DNA from: Candidatus Neomicrothrix sp. UBA4742
GTDB taxonomy: Bacteria > Actinomycetota > Acidimicrobiia > Acidimicrobiales > Acidimicrobilacustridaceae
Assembly (NCBI GenBank): GCA_002403895.1
Contig: DHIQ01000173.1
Location: 1 to 14,126 of the forward strand
Length of the DNA: 14,126 bases
Direction of reading: 5' to 3'
A model generated the notes under the pieces. The model did no database searches and had not been told where the DNA came from. It saw nothing but the letters and a program-made list of their open reading frames with translations. Position 1 is the first letter of the stretch. The number at the start of each line of letters is the position of its first letter. The translations under genes and the position numbers were made by a program. This document shows, piece by piece, positions 1 through 6,057 of this stretch.

Positions 1-2
1 CG

Positions 3-131
3 CCTGATGGACGCCGCGGTGCAGGTCTGACCCAGTTCAGCTGGCCGGGCATCGTGCCGGGCCTGGCACGTCGTGTTGGTGCTCGTTCGGCGCTGGGTCT
101 GGTTGCGGCGCCGACGCAGGAGATGAGCTGG
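3..131 (+). CDS. Possible 3' end of an upstream gene (partial, unidentified)
   Basis: This frame is open from the window edge to a TAG at 129-131. It encodes about 42 residues ending in LGLVAAPTQEMSW, which read like a genuine protein C-terminus. The stop lies 18 bases before the next gene's start, as expected in gene-dense DNA. G/C at third positions is lower than in the clear genes nearby, which weakens the call. A competing reading is frame 1, where a high-GC3 stretch ends at TGA 28-30 (RLMDAAVQV). I cannot identify a family for either frame. Sequence to the left of the window would settle it. Confidence 0.3.
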
Positions 132-137
132 TAGTCG

Positions 138-143
138 TACGCT
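138..143 (+). promoter_or_regulatory. -10 element TACGCT for a leaderless transcript of the 150 gene
   Basis: TACGCT matches the actinobacterial TAnnnT -10 pattern and ends 6 bases before the ATG at 150, so transcription would begin at or beside the A of the ATG. No Shine-Dalgarno sequence precedes the start. No convincing -35 is visible at the usual distance. The same geometry recurs at other genes in the window. Confidence 0.4.
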
Positions 144-149
144 CGAATC

Positions 150-995
150 ATGCGCTTCGCCTTCAAGACCTCTCCGCAGAACACGACCTGGGCCGACATG
201 CTGGCCGTGTGGCAGGCAGCCGACGACATCGAGGTGTTCGACTCGGGCTGGACCTTCGATCACTTCTACCCGATCTTCAGCGACCCCACCGGCCCATGCC
301 TCGAAGGGTGGGTCACCCTCACCGCGCTGGCGCAGGCCACCAAACGGTTGCGGGTCGGCGTCCTGGTGACCGGCTTGCCGTACCGCCACCCCACCGTGCT
401 GGCCAACATGGCGGCCACCCTCGACATCATCTCGGGGGGCCGTCTCGAGCTGGGCATCGGGGCCGGGTGGAACGAGGAGGAGGCCGGCGCCTACGGCATC
501 GACCTGGGCACGCTGACCGAGCGGTTCGACCGCTTCGACGAGGCCTGCGAGATCATTACCAGCCTGCTCACCGAGCGCACGACGACGTTCGACGGCCGCT
601 ACTTCCAGTTGAAGGATGCCTACTGCGAACCCAAGCCGGTGCAGCGACCCCACCCGCCTATCTGCATCGGGGGGACGGGGGAGCGCCGCACCCTCCCGGC
701 GGTGGCCCGCTGGGCCCAGCACTGGAACCATCCCGGCGCGTCGGTGGAGGACTGGCTGGGGAAGCGGGCGGTGCTCGAAGCTTGCTGCGCCGACATCGGG
801 CGGGATCCGTCCGAGATCATGACGTCCACGCACCTGCGGTTCTCCCCGGACGACGGCGGCACGGCCAAGCTGGCCGACGAAGCGGCCGCCTTCGCCGAGG
901 CGGGGATGGACCTGGGCATCGTCTACATCCCCCAACCGCACTCGCCCGCCGCCCTCGAGCCCATCGCCGAGGCGCTGGCCCCGCTCGTCGGCTGA
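150..995 (+). CDS. LLM class F420-dependent oxidoreductase
   Basis: This is a 281-residue protein of the bacterial luciferase-like superfamily (TIM barrel), most like the actinobacterial F420-dependent branch. Such enzymes transfer hydride between reduced F420 (or FMN) and an organic substrate in the cytoplasm; the substrate cannot be told here. The N-terminal strand MRFAFKTSP is followed by WTFDHFYPI (about 34-42). The family core is YRHPTVLANMAATLDIISGGRLELG followed by GAGWNEEE (about 78-111). The phosphate-site region EPKPVQRPHPPICIGG lies at about 160-175. Length is normal for the family. The start is the only in-frame ATG that keeps the first barrel strand, and it sits 6 bases after a -10 box. 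It appears to be a single-gene unit followed by a gap with a hairpin. Confidence 0.9.
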   Translation: MRFAFKTSPQNTTWADMLAVWQAADDIEVFDSGWTFDHFYPIFSDPTGPCLEGWVTLTALAQATKRLRVGVLVTGLPYRHPTVLANMAATLDIISGGRLELGIGAGWNEEEAGAYGIDLGTLTERFDRFDEACEIITSLLTERTTTFDGRYFQLKDAYCEPKPVQRPHPPICIGGTGERRTLPAVARWAQHWNHPGASVEDWLGKRAVLEACCADIGRDPSEIMTSTHLRFSPDDGGTAKLADEAAAFAEAGMDLGIVYIPQPHSPAALEPIAEALAPLVG

Positions 996-1163
996 TGAGC
1001 GCGCGAGTCGGATCGCCCAGACCGGCGAAGTGGTGGTCTTCCGGCACCAGGCCCATGCGAGCAAGGGCTCCTCTCCGCTCGCCGCCACGTTCCTCGGTAT
1101 CGGCGGCGTTCCGTTCATGAATCGCAAGGTTGCGCCGGACCCACCGCACCCATGCCGCCGCTC

Positions 1164-1192
1164 GGGCCGAACAGGATTCTCCCCTGCGGCCC
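1164..1192 (+). terminator. Weak hairpin downstream of the 150-995 gene
   Basis: GGGCCG (1164-1169) pairs with CGGCCC (1187-1192). After a 2-base AA bulge, CAGG (1172-1175) pairs with CCTG (1183-1186) around a 7-base loop. It lies about 170 bases past the stop and lacks a T-tract, so a terminator role is only possible. The rest of 996-1258 shows no convincing gene: short frames exist but lack family resemblance and a ribosome binding site. Confidence 0.25.
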
Positions 1193-1250
1193 CGGGCCTG
1201 GCATCGCAAGGGAGTGTGACCGAGGTCCCAGTGGAAATAGCGGCTATCAC

Positions 1251-1279
1251 TCGACTCCCTACCGACTGGTCGGTAGGCT
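1251..1279 (+). promoter_or_regulatory. Core promoter of the desaturase gene (leaderless)
   Basis: TCGACT (1251-1256, 4 of 6 to TTGACA), then a 17-base spacer, then TAGGCT (1274-1279). The -10 ends 6 bases before ATG 1286, so the transcript should start at or next to the start codon. There is no Shine-Dalgarno sequence. The TetR-type palindrome at 1259-1276 fills the spacer and overlaps the -10. Confidence 0.5.
1259..1276. promoter_or_regulatory. 18-bp TetR-type operator palindrome
   Basis: CTACCGAC and GTCGGTAG are perfect 8-base inverted arms separated by TG. Size, symmetry and ACCGAC/GTCGGT content are typical of TetR-family operators in actinobacteria. It sits between the -35 and -10 of the desaturase promoter, so a bound repressor would block RNA polymerase directly. 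It differs in sequence and spacing from the palindrome at 8615-8636, so the TetR encoded at 8660 is probably not its regulator; the cognate gene is likely outside the window. Confidence 0.65.
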
Positions 1280-1285
1280 GGCTCC

Positions 1286-2455
1286 ATGACGATGATCGAC
1301 CGTGAAGAACCGGCCGCTCCGCAGACTTCTGACGCAACGGCGAGCGACGAGAAGGCGGGTTCGCTGCTCCCCGTGATCCGGGTCATCCCCAAGTCGGCGT
1401 ATGAGAACCCGACGTGGAAGGGCCTGGCGTTCTTCGCCCGTGACCTTCTCTTCTACGGCTTGGTCGTGTGGGGCATCGCCTCCACCGACAATCCGCTGTT
1501 TCTCATCCCGTTGTTTGCCTTCGCCGCCCTCGTCGTGTCCGGCCTGTTCATCATCGGCCACGATGCCGCCCACGAGGCGCTGTTCAAGAGCCGCCGACTC
1601 AACTCCATCGTCGGCCACCTAGCCATGCTTCCGTCGTGGCACGTCTACGAAGCCTGGGTGCTGGGCCACAACCGCATCCACCACGGTCACACCGTGCGCG
1701 AGGGCATGGACTTCGTCTGGCATCCCGTCACCCCCGAGCAGTTCGGGGCCATGACTCGCTACCAGCGAATGCGTCATCGGGTCGAGTGGTCATGGTGGGG
1801 CGCCGGCTTTTACTACCTGCGCGAGATCTGGTTCAACAAGATGATCACGTTCAACCCGCCGGCCAAGTGGGCCAAGTCCATTCGCCGCGACATCATCTTC
1901 ATGTTCGCCGGCGTGGGGCTGGGCATGGCCGTGTTCGGTTGGATCGGCTGGCTCACCTACGGCTCGGCGCTCGGCGGGGCCTGGATGATCGTCAAGGCCG
2001 TCGTCATCCCCTTCCTCGGCTTCAACTTCGTGATCGGCTCGGTCGTGCACGTCCACCACGTGCAGCCCGCCATCCGCTGGTGGTCCCGCCGTGACTGGAA
2101 CAAGTTCCGGGGCCAGATGGAGGGCACCACCATCCTGCGGGCCCCGTGGGTGATCGACCTGTTCTTCCATTCGATCATGGTCCACATCCCGCACCACGTA
2201 GACATGCGCATCCCGTTCTACGGTCTCGAGCCAGCCGCGGCGGCCATCAAGGCCGAGTTCCCCGAGGCGGTCCACGACGAGAAGCTGCGATTCCGTGACT
2301 TCGCCCGCAACACCCGGGCCTGCAAGCTCTACGACTTCACCGACGGCCGGTGGATGACCTATGACGAGGGCATGGACGTCCTCATCAGAGCCACCCCGGA
2401 GGATCTGGCCGCCCGCGAGCGCCGCCGCTTCGCCAAAGGCACCATGGTCGGCTGA
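1286..2455 (+). CDS. Membrane-bound fatty acid desaturase family protein
   Basis: This 389-residue integral membrane protein carries the histidine clusters of the membrane fatty acid desaturase/hydroxylase superfamily. They are HDAAH (92-96), HNRIHH (128-133) and HIPHH (300-304), with an extra HVHH at 255-258. These would ligate a diiron centre that uses O2 and electrons from a redox partner to desaturate or hydroxylate an acyl chain or related lipid. Hydrophobic segments lie at about 49-65, 70-90, 204-226 and 234-252; the histidine clusters would face the cytoplasm. No fused ferredoxin, rubredoxin or cytochrome b5 domain is present, so electrons must come from elsewhere. ATG 1286 is chosen because the -10 ends 6 bases before it; ATG 1292 is also possible. 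The palindrome in its promoter suggests lipid- or substrate-responsive repression. Regiospecificity is unknown. Confidence 0.9.
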   Translation: MTMIDREEPAAPQTSDATASDEKAGSLLPVIRVIPKSAYENPTWKGLAFFARDLLFYGLVVWGIASTDNPLFLIPLFAFAALVVSGLFIIGHDAAHEALFKSRRLNSIVGHLAMLPSWHVYEAWVLGHNRIHHGHTVREGMDFVWHPVTPEQFGAMTRYQRMRHRVEWSWWGAGFYYLREIWFNKMITFNPPAKWAKSIRRDIIFMFAGVGLGMAVFGWIGWLTYGSALGGAWMIVKAVVIPFLGFNFVIGSVVHVHHVQPAIRWWSRRDWNKFRGQMEGTTILRAPWVIDLFFHSIMVHIPHHVDMRIPFYGLEPAAAAIKAEFPEAVHDEKLRFRDFARNTRACKLYDFTDGRWMTYDEGMDVLIRATPEDLAARERRRFAKGTMVG

Positions 2456-2469
2456 ACCGCCGGCCCGAC

Positions 2470-2475
2470 TAGCCT
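2470..2475 (+). promoter_or_regulatory. -10 element TAGCCT upstream of the CBS relic
   Basis: TAGCCT fits the TAnnnT pattern and ends 9 bases before ATG 2485, the retained start of the degraded CBS gene. The geometry is close to the leaderless promoters elsewhere in the window. If real, it is the original CBS promoter and would now drive the following cystathionine gamma-synthase gene. No clear -35 is visible. Confidence 0.35.
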
Positions 2476-2484
2476 CGGGCACCC

Positions 2485-2601
2485 ATGGAAATCGCCGGAT
2501 CGGTGCTCGACCTCGTCGGCCGCACGCCCATGGTGGCCGCGGTGATGATTTCTGGCTGGCGACGTTCGACCCTTCGGTCGTGGACCGGTGGGAGACCATG
2601 A
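2485..2601 (+). pseudogene. Cystathionine beta-synthase remnant (two internal deletions)
   Basis: ATG 2485 opens a 38-codon frame beginning MEIAGSVLDLVGRTPMV. This matches the conserved N-terminus of cystathionine beta-synthase/cysteine synthase enzymes (family pattern roughly SVLDLIGNTPLV). Right after it, in the frame of the next gene, 2544-2591 encodes DDFWLATFDPSVVDRW. In actinobacterial CBS that resembles an internal segment near residue 270 (pattern GEDFWP..YDPSVPD). About 250 codons between the two pieces are missing, with a frame change near 2536-2543, and everything after the second piece, including the regulatory CBS domains, is also gone. The catalytic lysine and PLP-binding loops are absent, so no enzyme can be made. 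The 38-codon frame ends at TGA 2599-2601, overlapping the next start as ATGA. The identification rests on recognising short motifs; an assembly error is the main alternative. Confidence 0.7.
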
Positions 2602-3743
2602 GTGACGATGTCCTCGGATTCGAGACCCGGGCGATCCATGCCGGCCAACCAGCGGACCCGTCGACCGGCGCGGTGGTGGTGCCCATCACGCTGGCCACCA
2701 CGTTTGCCCAGCGGGAGGTGGGGGGCGCCGCCCCCTATGAGTACGCGCGGTCGGACAATCCCACCCGGGCGGCACTTGAAGCGTGTGTGGCATCGCTGGA
2801 AGGGGCCGCTCACGGCTTCGCTTTCGCCAGTGGCCTGGCCGCGGAGGACGCGGTGTTGCGCAGTCAGCTGCGCCCCGGGGATCATCTCCTGCTCGGCGAC
2901 GATGCCTACGGCGGAACCTTCCGGCTCATCAGCCGGGTCCTGGCTCCCACCGGCGTGACGTGGACGGCGGTGGACCTCACGGACCCCGAGGTCGTCGCCC
3001 GCGCTTGGACGCCGAGCACCCGCCTGGTGTGGGTGGAGAGCCCGACGAATCCCCTGTTGAACGTGGTCGATGTCGCCGCGGTGGCCGAGGCCGCCCACCA
3101 ACATGGCGGGATCTGTGTGGTCGACAACACGTTCGCCACGCCCTACCTCCAGACCCCCCTCACGCTGGGAGCCGATGTCGTCGTCCATTCCACGACCAAG
3201 TACCTGGGCGGCCACAGCGACGTGGTCGGCGGCTTCGTGGCCGTCAACGATCCCTATCTGGCCGAAGTGATCGGCTTCCTCCAGAACGCCACCGGTGCGG
3301 TGCCCAGCGCCTTCGACTGCTACCTGGTGCTGCGGGGCATCAAGACCCTGCCCGTGCGTATGGATCGCCATTGCAAAAACGCCGGGCTCGTCGCCCAGTT
3401 CCTCGCCGGGCACACCCGGGTCGCCGCGGTGTACTACCCCGGGGCTGACGACCACCCCGGTCACGCCATCGCCACTCGTCAGATGCGTCACGGCGGCGGA
3501 ATGGTGTCGTTCGTGGCCGCCGGAGGTGCCGACGCAGCCCGCCGTATCGCCGGCCGGACGACCGTGTTCACCCTGGCCGAGTCGCTGGGCGCAGTCGAGA
3601 GCCTCATCGAGGTGCCGGCGGTGATGACTCACCAGTCGGTGGCGGGTTCTCCGCTTGAGGTCGACGCCGCCCTGGTGCGGCTCTCGGTCGGGCTCGAGAC
3701 GGTCGAGGATCTGCTCGAGGACCTGGCCCGCGCCCTCGACTGA
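2598..3743 (+). CDS. metB: Cystathionine gamma-synthase / gamma-lyase (PLP-dependent)
   Basis: This is a 381-residue enzyme of the Cys/Met metabolism PLP family. It either joins O-acylhomoserine and cysteine to make cystathionine (gamma-synthase) or cleaves cystathionine to cysteine (gamma-lyase); sequence alone does not separate these. It starts with the typical FETRAIHAGQ. The neighbouring-subunit PLP-phosphate motif YEYARSDNPTR is at 47-57, VDNTFATPYLQTPL at 175-188, the Schiff-base lysine K201 in HSTTKYLGGHSDVVGG, and AESLGAVESL at 327-336. Length is complete. ATG 2598 is chosen because it gives the usual N-terminus and GGTGGGAG (2587-2594) lies just upstream; the frame stays open further upstream only because it reads through the CBS relic. 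The ATGA overlap with the relic suggests coupled translation. In actinobacteria this gene often follows CBS in a reverse transsulfuration pair; here the partner is broken, which favours gamma-synthase or an alternative role. Confidence 0.9.
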   Translation: MSDDVLGFETRAIHAGQPADPSTGAVVVPITLATTFAQREVGGAAPYEYARSDNPTRAALEACVASLEGAAHGFAFASGLAAEDAVLRSQLRPGDHLLLGDDAYGGTFRLISRVLAPTGVTWTAVDLTDPEVVARAWTPSTRLVWVESPTNPLLNVVDVAAVAEAAHQHGGICVVDNTFATPYLQTPLTLGADVVVHSTTKYLGGHSDVVGGFVAVNDPYLAEVIGFLQNATGAVPSAFDCYLVLRGIKTLPVRMDRHCKNAGLVAQFLAGHTRVAAVYYPGADDHPGHAIATRQMRHGGGMVSFVAAGGADAARRIAGRTTVFTLAESLGAVESLIEVPAVMTHQSVAGSPLEVDAALVRLSVGLETVEDLLEDLARALD

Positions 3744-3794
3744 GGAGAGACGGGCGCCACCCCGCGCTGACACCGCGTGGCCGAACTCGGCCGC

Positions 3795-3800
3795 TACGGT
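3795..3800 (+). promoter_or_regulatory. Candidate -10 element TACGGT for the phosphodiester glycosidase
   Basis: TACGGT lies in the gap after the cystathionine enzyme gene and 72 bases before the proposed ATC start at 3873. A transcript from here would carry a leader of about 65 bases ending in AAGGAG. No -35 is seen at the normal distance (CTGACA at 3767-3772 is 22 bases away). If this promoter is real, a GTG start at 3777 would not be on the transcript. Confidence 0.25.
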
Positions 3801-3859
3801 GGAGTCAGGTCATGCCTCGGGTGGGGGCGCCCGGGTCCAAGACCGACTCCCCAACAACC

Positions 3860-3865
3860 AAGGAG
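3860..3865 (+). promoter_or_regulatory. Ribosome binding site AAGGAG that points to an ATC start
   Basis: AAGGAG is a strong Shine-Dalgarno sequence. Exactly 7 bases separate it from ATC 3873, which is in frame with the downstream protein. No ATG, GTG or TTG lies at a suitable distance. The earlier in-frame GTG (3777) has no such site at normal spacing; GAGGAGA at 3742-3748 is 28 bases away. Confidence 0.55.
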
Positions 3866-3872
3866 CGGACCG

Positions 3873-5117
3873 ATCACCTCCATCCTCGAGGTCGAAGCGC
3901 CTCATGCGCCGCGGCCGCCCCGACGTGTTCGGGCCAATCCCGAACGGCGCGCCCGGCGTTGGCGCATCGCCTTGGCCGTCGTGTGTGTGACGGCGCTGGC
4001 GCTGGTCATCCCCGCGGTATCGCTGGCCCAAGCCATGACGGCACCAGGCAACCTGAGCCCGACGGAGAAGGGGGTGGAGTGGCTGCGCGACCACGGCTTC
4101 GGCGGTGAGGTCAATCGCGTGGAGCACTGGTGGTTCACCAATCACCAACCCAAGACGGGGGGCACCCCTGATCGGGGCATCGGCATCGAGACGCCCTCGA
4201 CGGTGGGCGCAACACCGAGCGACGGCGGGTCCCGTGACCACACGTCCAAGCCGGCCGACGTGCCCGTCCCCGACGGCGTCTCGCCGCTGCCCAACGAGGG
4301 TGTGTGGCAACCGGTCGGCCCGATCATCGGCGGCTCCCCGGCGATGTACGGCACCCAGGTGCGGCCCGATTCGGTGCATACCAGCCTGCTCGACGGGCTG
4401 GTGTGGATGGATCCCCAGCTGCTGAGCTTCGGGCTCCACCCCGGCGTCCGAGAGCCCGGTGGGAAATGGACCACACCGGCCGAGATCCCCATGAGCGAGC
4501 GGCTGGCGTTGGTGGCCGCGTTCAATGGTGGCTTCCGGATGCAAGACGCCAACGGCGGTTTCTTGCTCGAAGGCCAGACCCGTAAGACCCTTCGCGATGG
4601 TGCCGCCTCGATGGTCATCTACAAGGACGGCACCGCCACCGTCGGCGCTTGGGGCCGGGATGTAATGATGGGACCGGATGTCGTGGCCGTTCGCCAGAAC
4701 CTCGACCTCATCGTCGACAACGGTGGGGGAGCCACCGATGGGTCAGCCGCTCCCGGCCGGCCCGCCGCCGGCCTGGGTGACGACGGCGACGGCCGGTGGG
4801 GTAAGACCCTGGGCAACAAGGTCCTGGTCTGGCGATCGGCGGTGTGCGTCGACGCCAACGGCGGCCTCGTCTATGGCTACGGCGACGGGCTCGGCGCGCT
4901 CTCACTGGCGCAGCTGATGCTTCGGGCCGGCTGCGTTCGGGCCATGGAACTCGACATCAACCCGTCGTGGACGAGTTTCAATTTCTACGGAGCGGGCCGG
5001 GCTGGCGATCCCACCTCGGTGGCCGGCACCAAGTTGCTCCCTGATCAGAAGAAGAGCGGCGACCGATATCTCAGCACTGACGCTCGAGACTTCATCGCCG
5101 TGCTCGGGCGGCAGTAG
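3873..5117 (+). CDS. Membrane-anchored phosphodiester glycosidase (NAGPA/DUF2233 family)
   Basis: This 414-residue protein has a C-terminal domain of the phosphodiester alpha-N-acetylglucosaminidase (NAGPA) family, acting outside the membrane on sugar phosphodiesters or related polymers. From the 3873 start there is a basic N-terminal tail (PRPPRRVRANPERRARRWR, about 13-31) and one hydrophobic helix (about 31-53). A Pro/Gly-rich linker with GGTPDRG follows to about 150. The glycosidase domain carries LVAAFNGGFRMQDANGGFLLEG (213-234), LDLIVDNGGG (277-286) and YGYGDGLGALSLAQLM followed by GCVRAMELDINPSWTSFNFYG (334-373). The start choice is unusual: ATC 3873 has AAGGAG 7 bases upstream and gives a short basic tail, whereas GTG 3777 would give 446 residues with an odd Pro/Gly-rich beginning and no Shine-Dalgarno. 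Later starts would cut the anchor. Its natural substrate is unknown. Confidence 0.85.
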   Translation: MTSILEVEAPHAPRPPRRVRANPERRARRWRIALAVVCVTALALVIPAVSLAQAMTAPGNLSPTEKGVEWLRDHGFGGEVNRVEHWWFTNHQPKTGGTPDRGIGIETPSTVGATPSDGGSRDHTSKPADVPVPDGVSPLPNEGVWQPVGPIIGGSPAMYGTQVRPDSVHTSLLDGLVWMDPQLLSFGLHPGVREPGGKWTTPAEIPMSERLALVAAFNGGFRMQDANGGFLLEGQTRKTLRDGAASMVIYKDGTATVGAWGRDVMMGPDVVAVRQNLDLIVDNGGGATDGSAAPGRPAAGLGDDGDGRWGKTLGNKVLVWRSAVCVDANGGLVYGYGDGLGALSLAQLMLRAGCVRAMELDINPSWTSFNFYGAGRAGDPTSVAGTKLLPDQKKSGDRYLSTDARDFIAVLGRQ

Positions 5118-5138
5118 CGGTAGGTTCGCGAGGCTCAG

Positions 5139-6017
5139 TCAGCCGTTGACCTTGGCGATGACGTTCTCCCCGAACTCGGCCAGCTTGTCGCCGATCTTGG
5201 TGGGGTTGAACGACAGGGGTCGGATCATGACTCGACTCACGCCCATCTCGGCCAACTCGCCCAGGGCGTCGACCGGATCGGGAGCAAACGCCGCGGCGCC
5301 GGATCCGGTGATCTCGATGGCATCGGGATCACGCCCGTGTTCCTCGGCGGTGGCCCGCATGGTCGAGATGAGTTCGTGCACCTCGTCGTTGGTGCCCTTG
5401 CCGGGGAAGAAGCCGTCGCCCAACCGACCGGCGCGCTTGGCCGCGGTCTTCGTGTGCCCACCAATGATCACCGGCACCTTGCCCGCCACCGGCTTGGGTT
5501 GGCTGATGGCCCGGTCGAAGTTGACGAACTCCCCGTGATACGAGGCAAGGGGCTCGCTCCACAGCGCTCGCATGGCGTGGATGTAGTCGTCGGTGCGGCG
5601 CCCGCGGTCGACGAAGGGAACGCCGAGGGCGTTGAACTCTTCTTCCAGCCACCCCACGCCGATGCCCAGCAGCAGCCGGCCGTCGGACAACTTGTCAAGC
5701 GTGGCGCATTCCTTGGCCAGCACCACCGGGTTGCGTTGGGGCAGGATCAAGATGCCGGTGCCCAGCTTGAGCGAGGTGGTCTGGCCGGCCAGGAACGACA
5801 GCCAGATCAGTGGGTCGGGGATGTCGGTGGTGTCCCCGCCCTGGATCTTGCCGCTGGGGTCGTAGGGGTACTCCGACTCGTAGCCGTCGGGGATGATGAC
5901 GTGCTCGACGGTCCACAGACTCTCGAAGCCGGCCGCCTCGGCGCCGTGGGCGATGGCCCGGGCGCCGTCGGGTGTGGCGTACGGTCCGGTGTTGGCTAAG
6001 ACGATGCCGAAGTCCAT
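5139..6017 (-). CDS. LLM class F420-dependent oxidoreductase (Rv2161c-like)
   Basis: This 292-residue luciferase-like protein resembles the probable F420-dependent subfamily found in mycobacteria and other actinobacteria. It starts MDFGIVLANTGPYATP. FESLWTVEHVIIP (31-43) is the classic loop after the second strand. PDPLIWLSFLAGQTTSLKLGTG (68-88) leads to QRNPVVLAKECATLD (94-108) and LSDGRLLLGIGVGWLEEE (110-127). The phosphate-site segment is KPVAGKVPVIIGGHT (175-189), followed by LGDGFFPG. The start has a good ribosome binding site (AGGGGGA a few bases upstream). Its start is 40 bases beyond the stop of the 453-residue paralogue, on the same strand, so it is most likely the last gene of the TetR-linked operon. 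The substrate is unknown. It is a clear paralogue of the 9374-10279 protein. Confidence 0.9.
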   Translation of the reverse strand: MDFGIVLANTGPYATPDGARAIAHGAEAAGFESLWTVEHVIIPDGYESEYPYDPSGKIQGGDTTDIPDPLIWLSFLAGQTTSLKLGTGILILPQRNPVVLAKECATLDKLSDGRLLLGIGVGWLEEEFNALGVPFVDRGRRTDDYIHAMRALWSEPLASYHGEFVNFDRAISQPKPVAGKVPVIIGGHTKTAAKRAGRLGDGFFPGKGTNDEVHELISTMRATAEEHGRDPDAIEITGSGAAAFAPDPVDALGELAEMGVSRVMIRPLSFNPTKIGDKLAEFGENVIAKVNG

Positions 6018-6057
6018 GTTTCCCCCTGATCGATGACCAGGCGGACCCTACCGGCCA

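Noticed and set aside
57..1203. 12-base repeat CCGGGCCTGGCA at 57-68 and 1192-1203
   Set aside because: It is short, GC-rich and has no flanking similarity; a chance match is likely.
1030..1305. Small plus-strand frame of 91 codons in the gap before the desaturase
   Set aside because: It has no Shine-Dalgarno and low-complexity composition, and it runs over the operator and into the desaturase start. The minus-strand frame there (817-1392) is equally unsupported.
2361..2597. N-terminal extension of the cystathionine enzyme frame up to 2361
   Set aside because: The extension overlaps the desaturase 3' end and the CBS relic. The family N-terminus begins at 2598 with its own ribosome site.
2469..3773. 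About 434-codon minus-strand frame opposite the cystathionine enzyme
   Set aside because: The opposite strand has all the PLP-enzyme motifs; this frame is a high-GC shadow.
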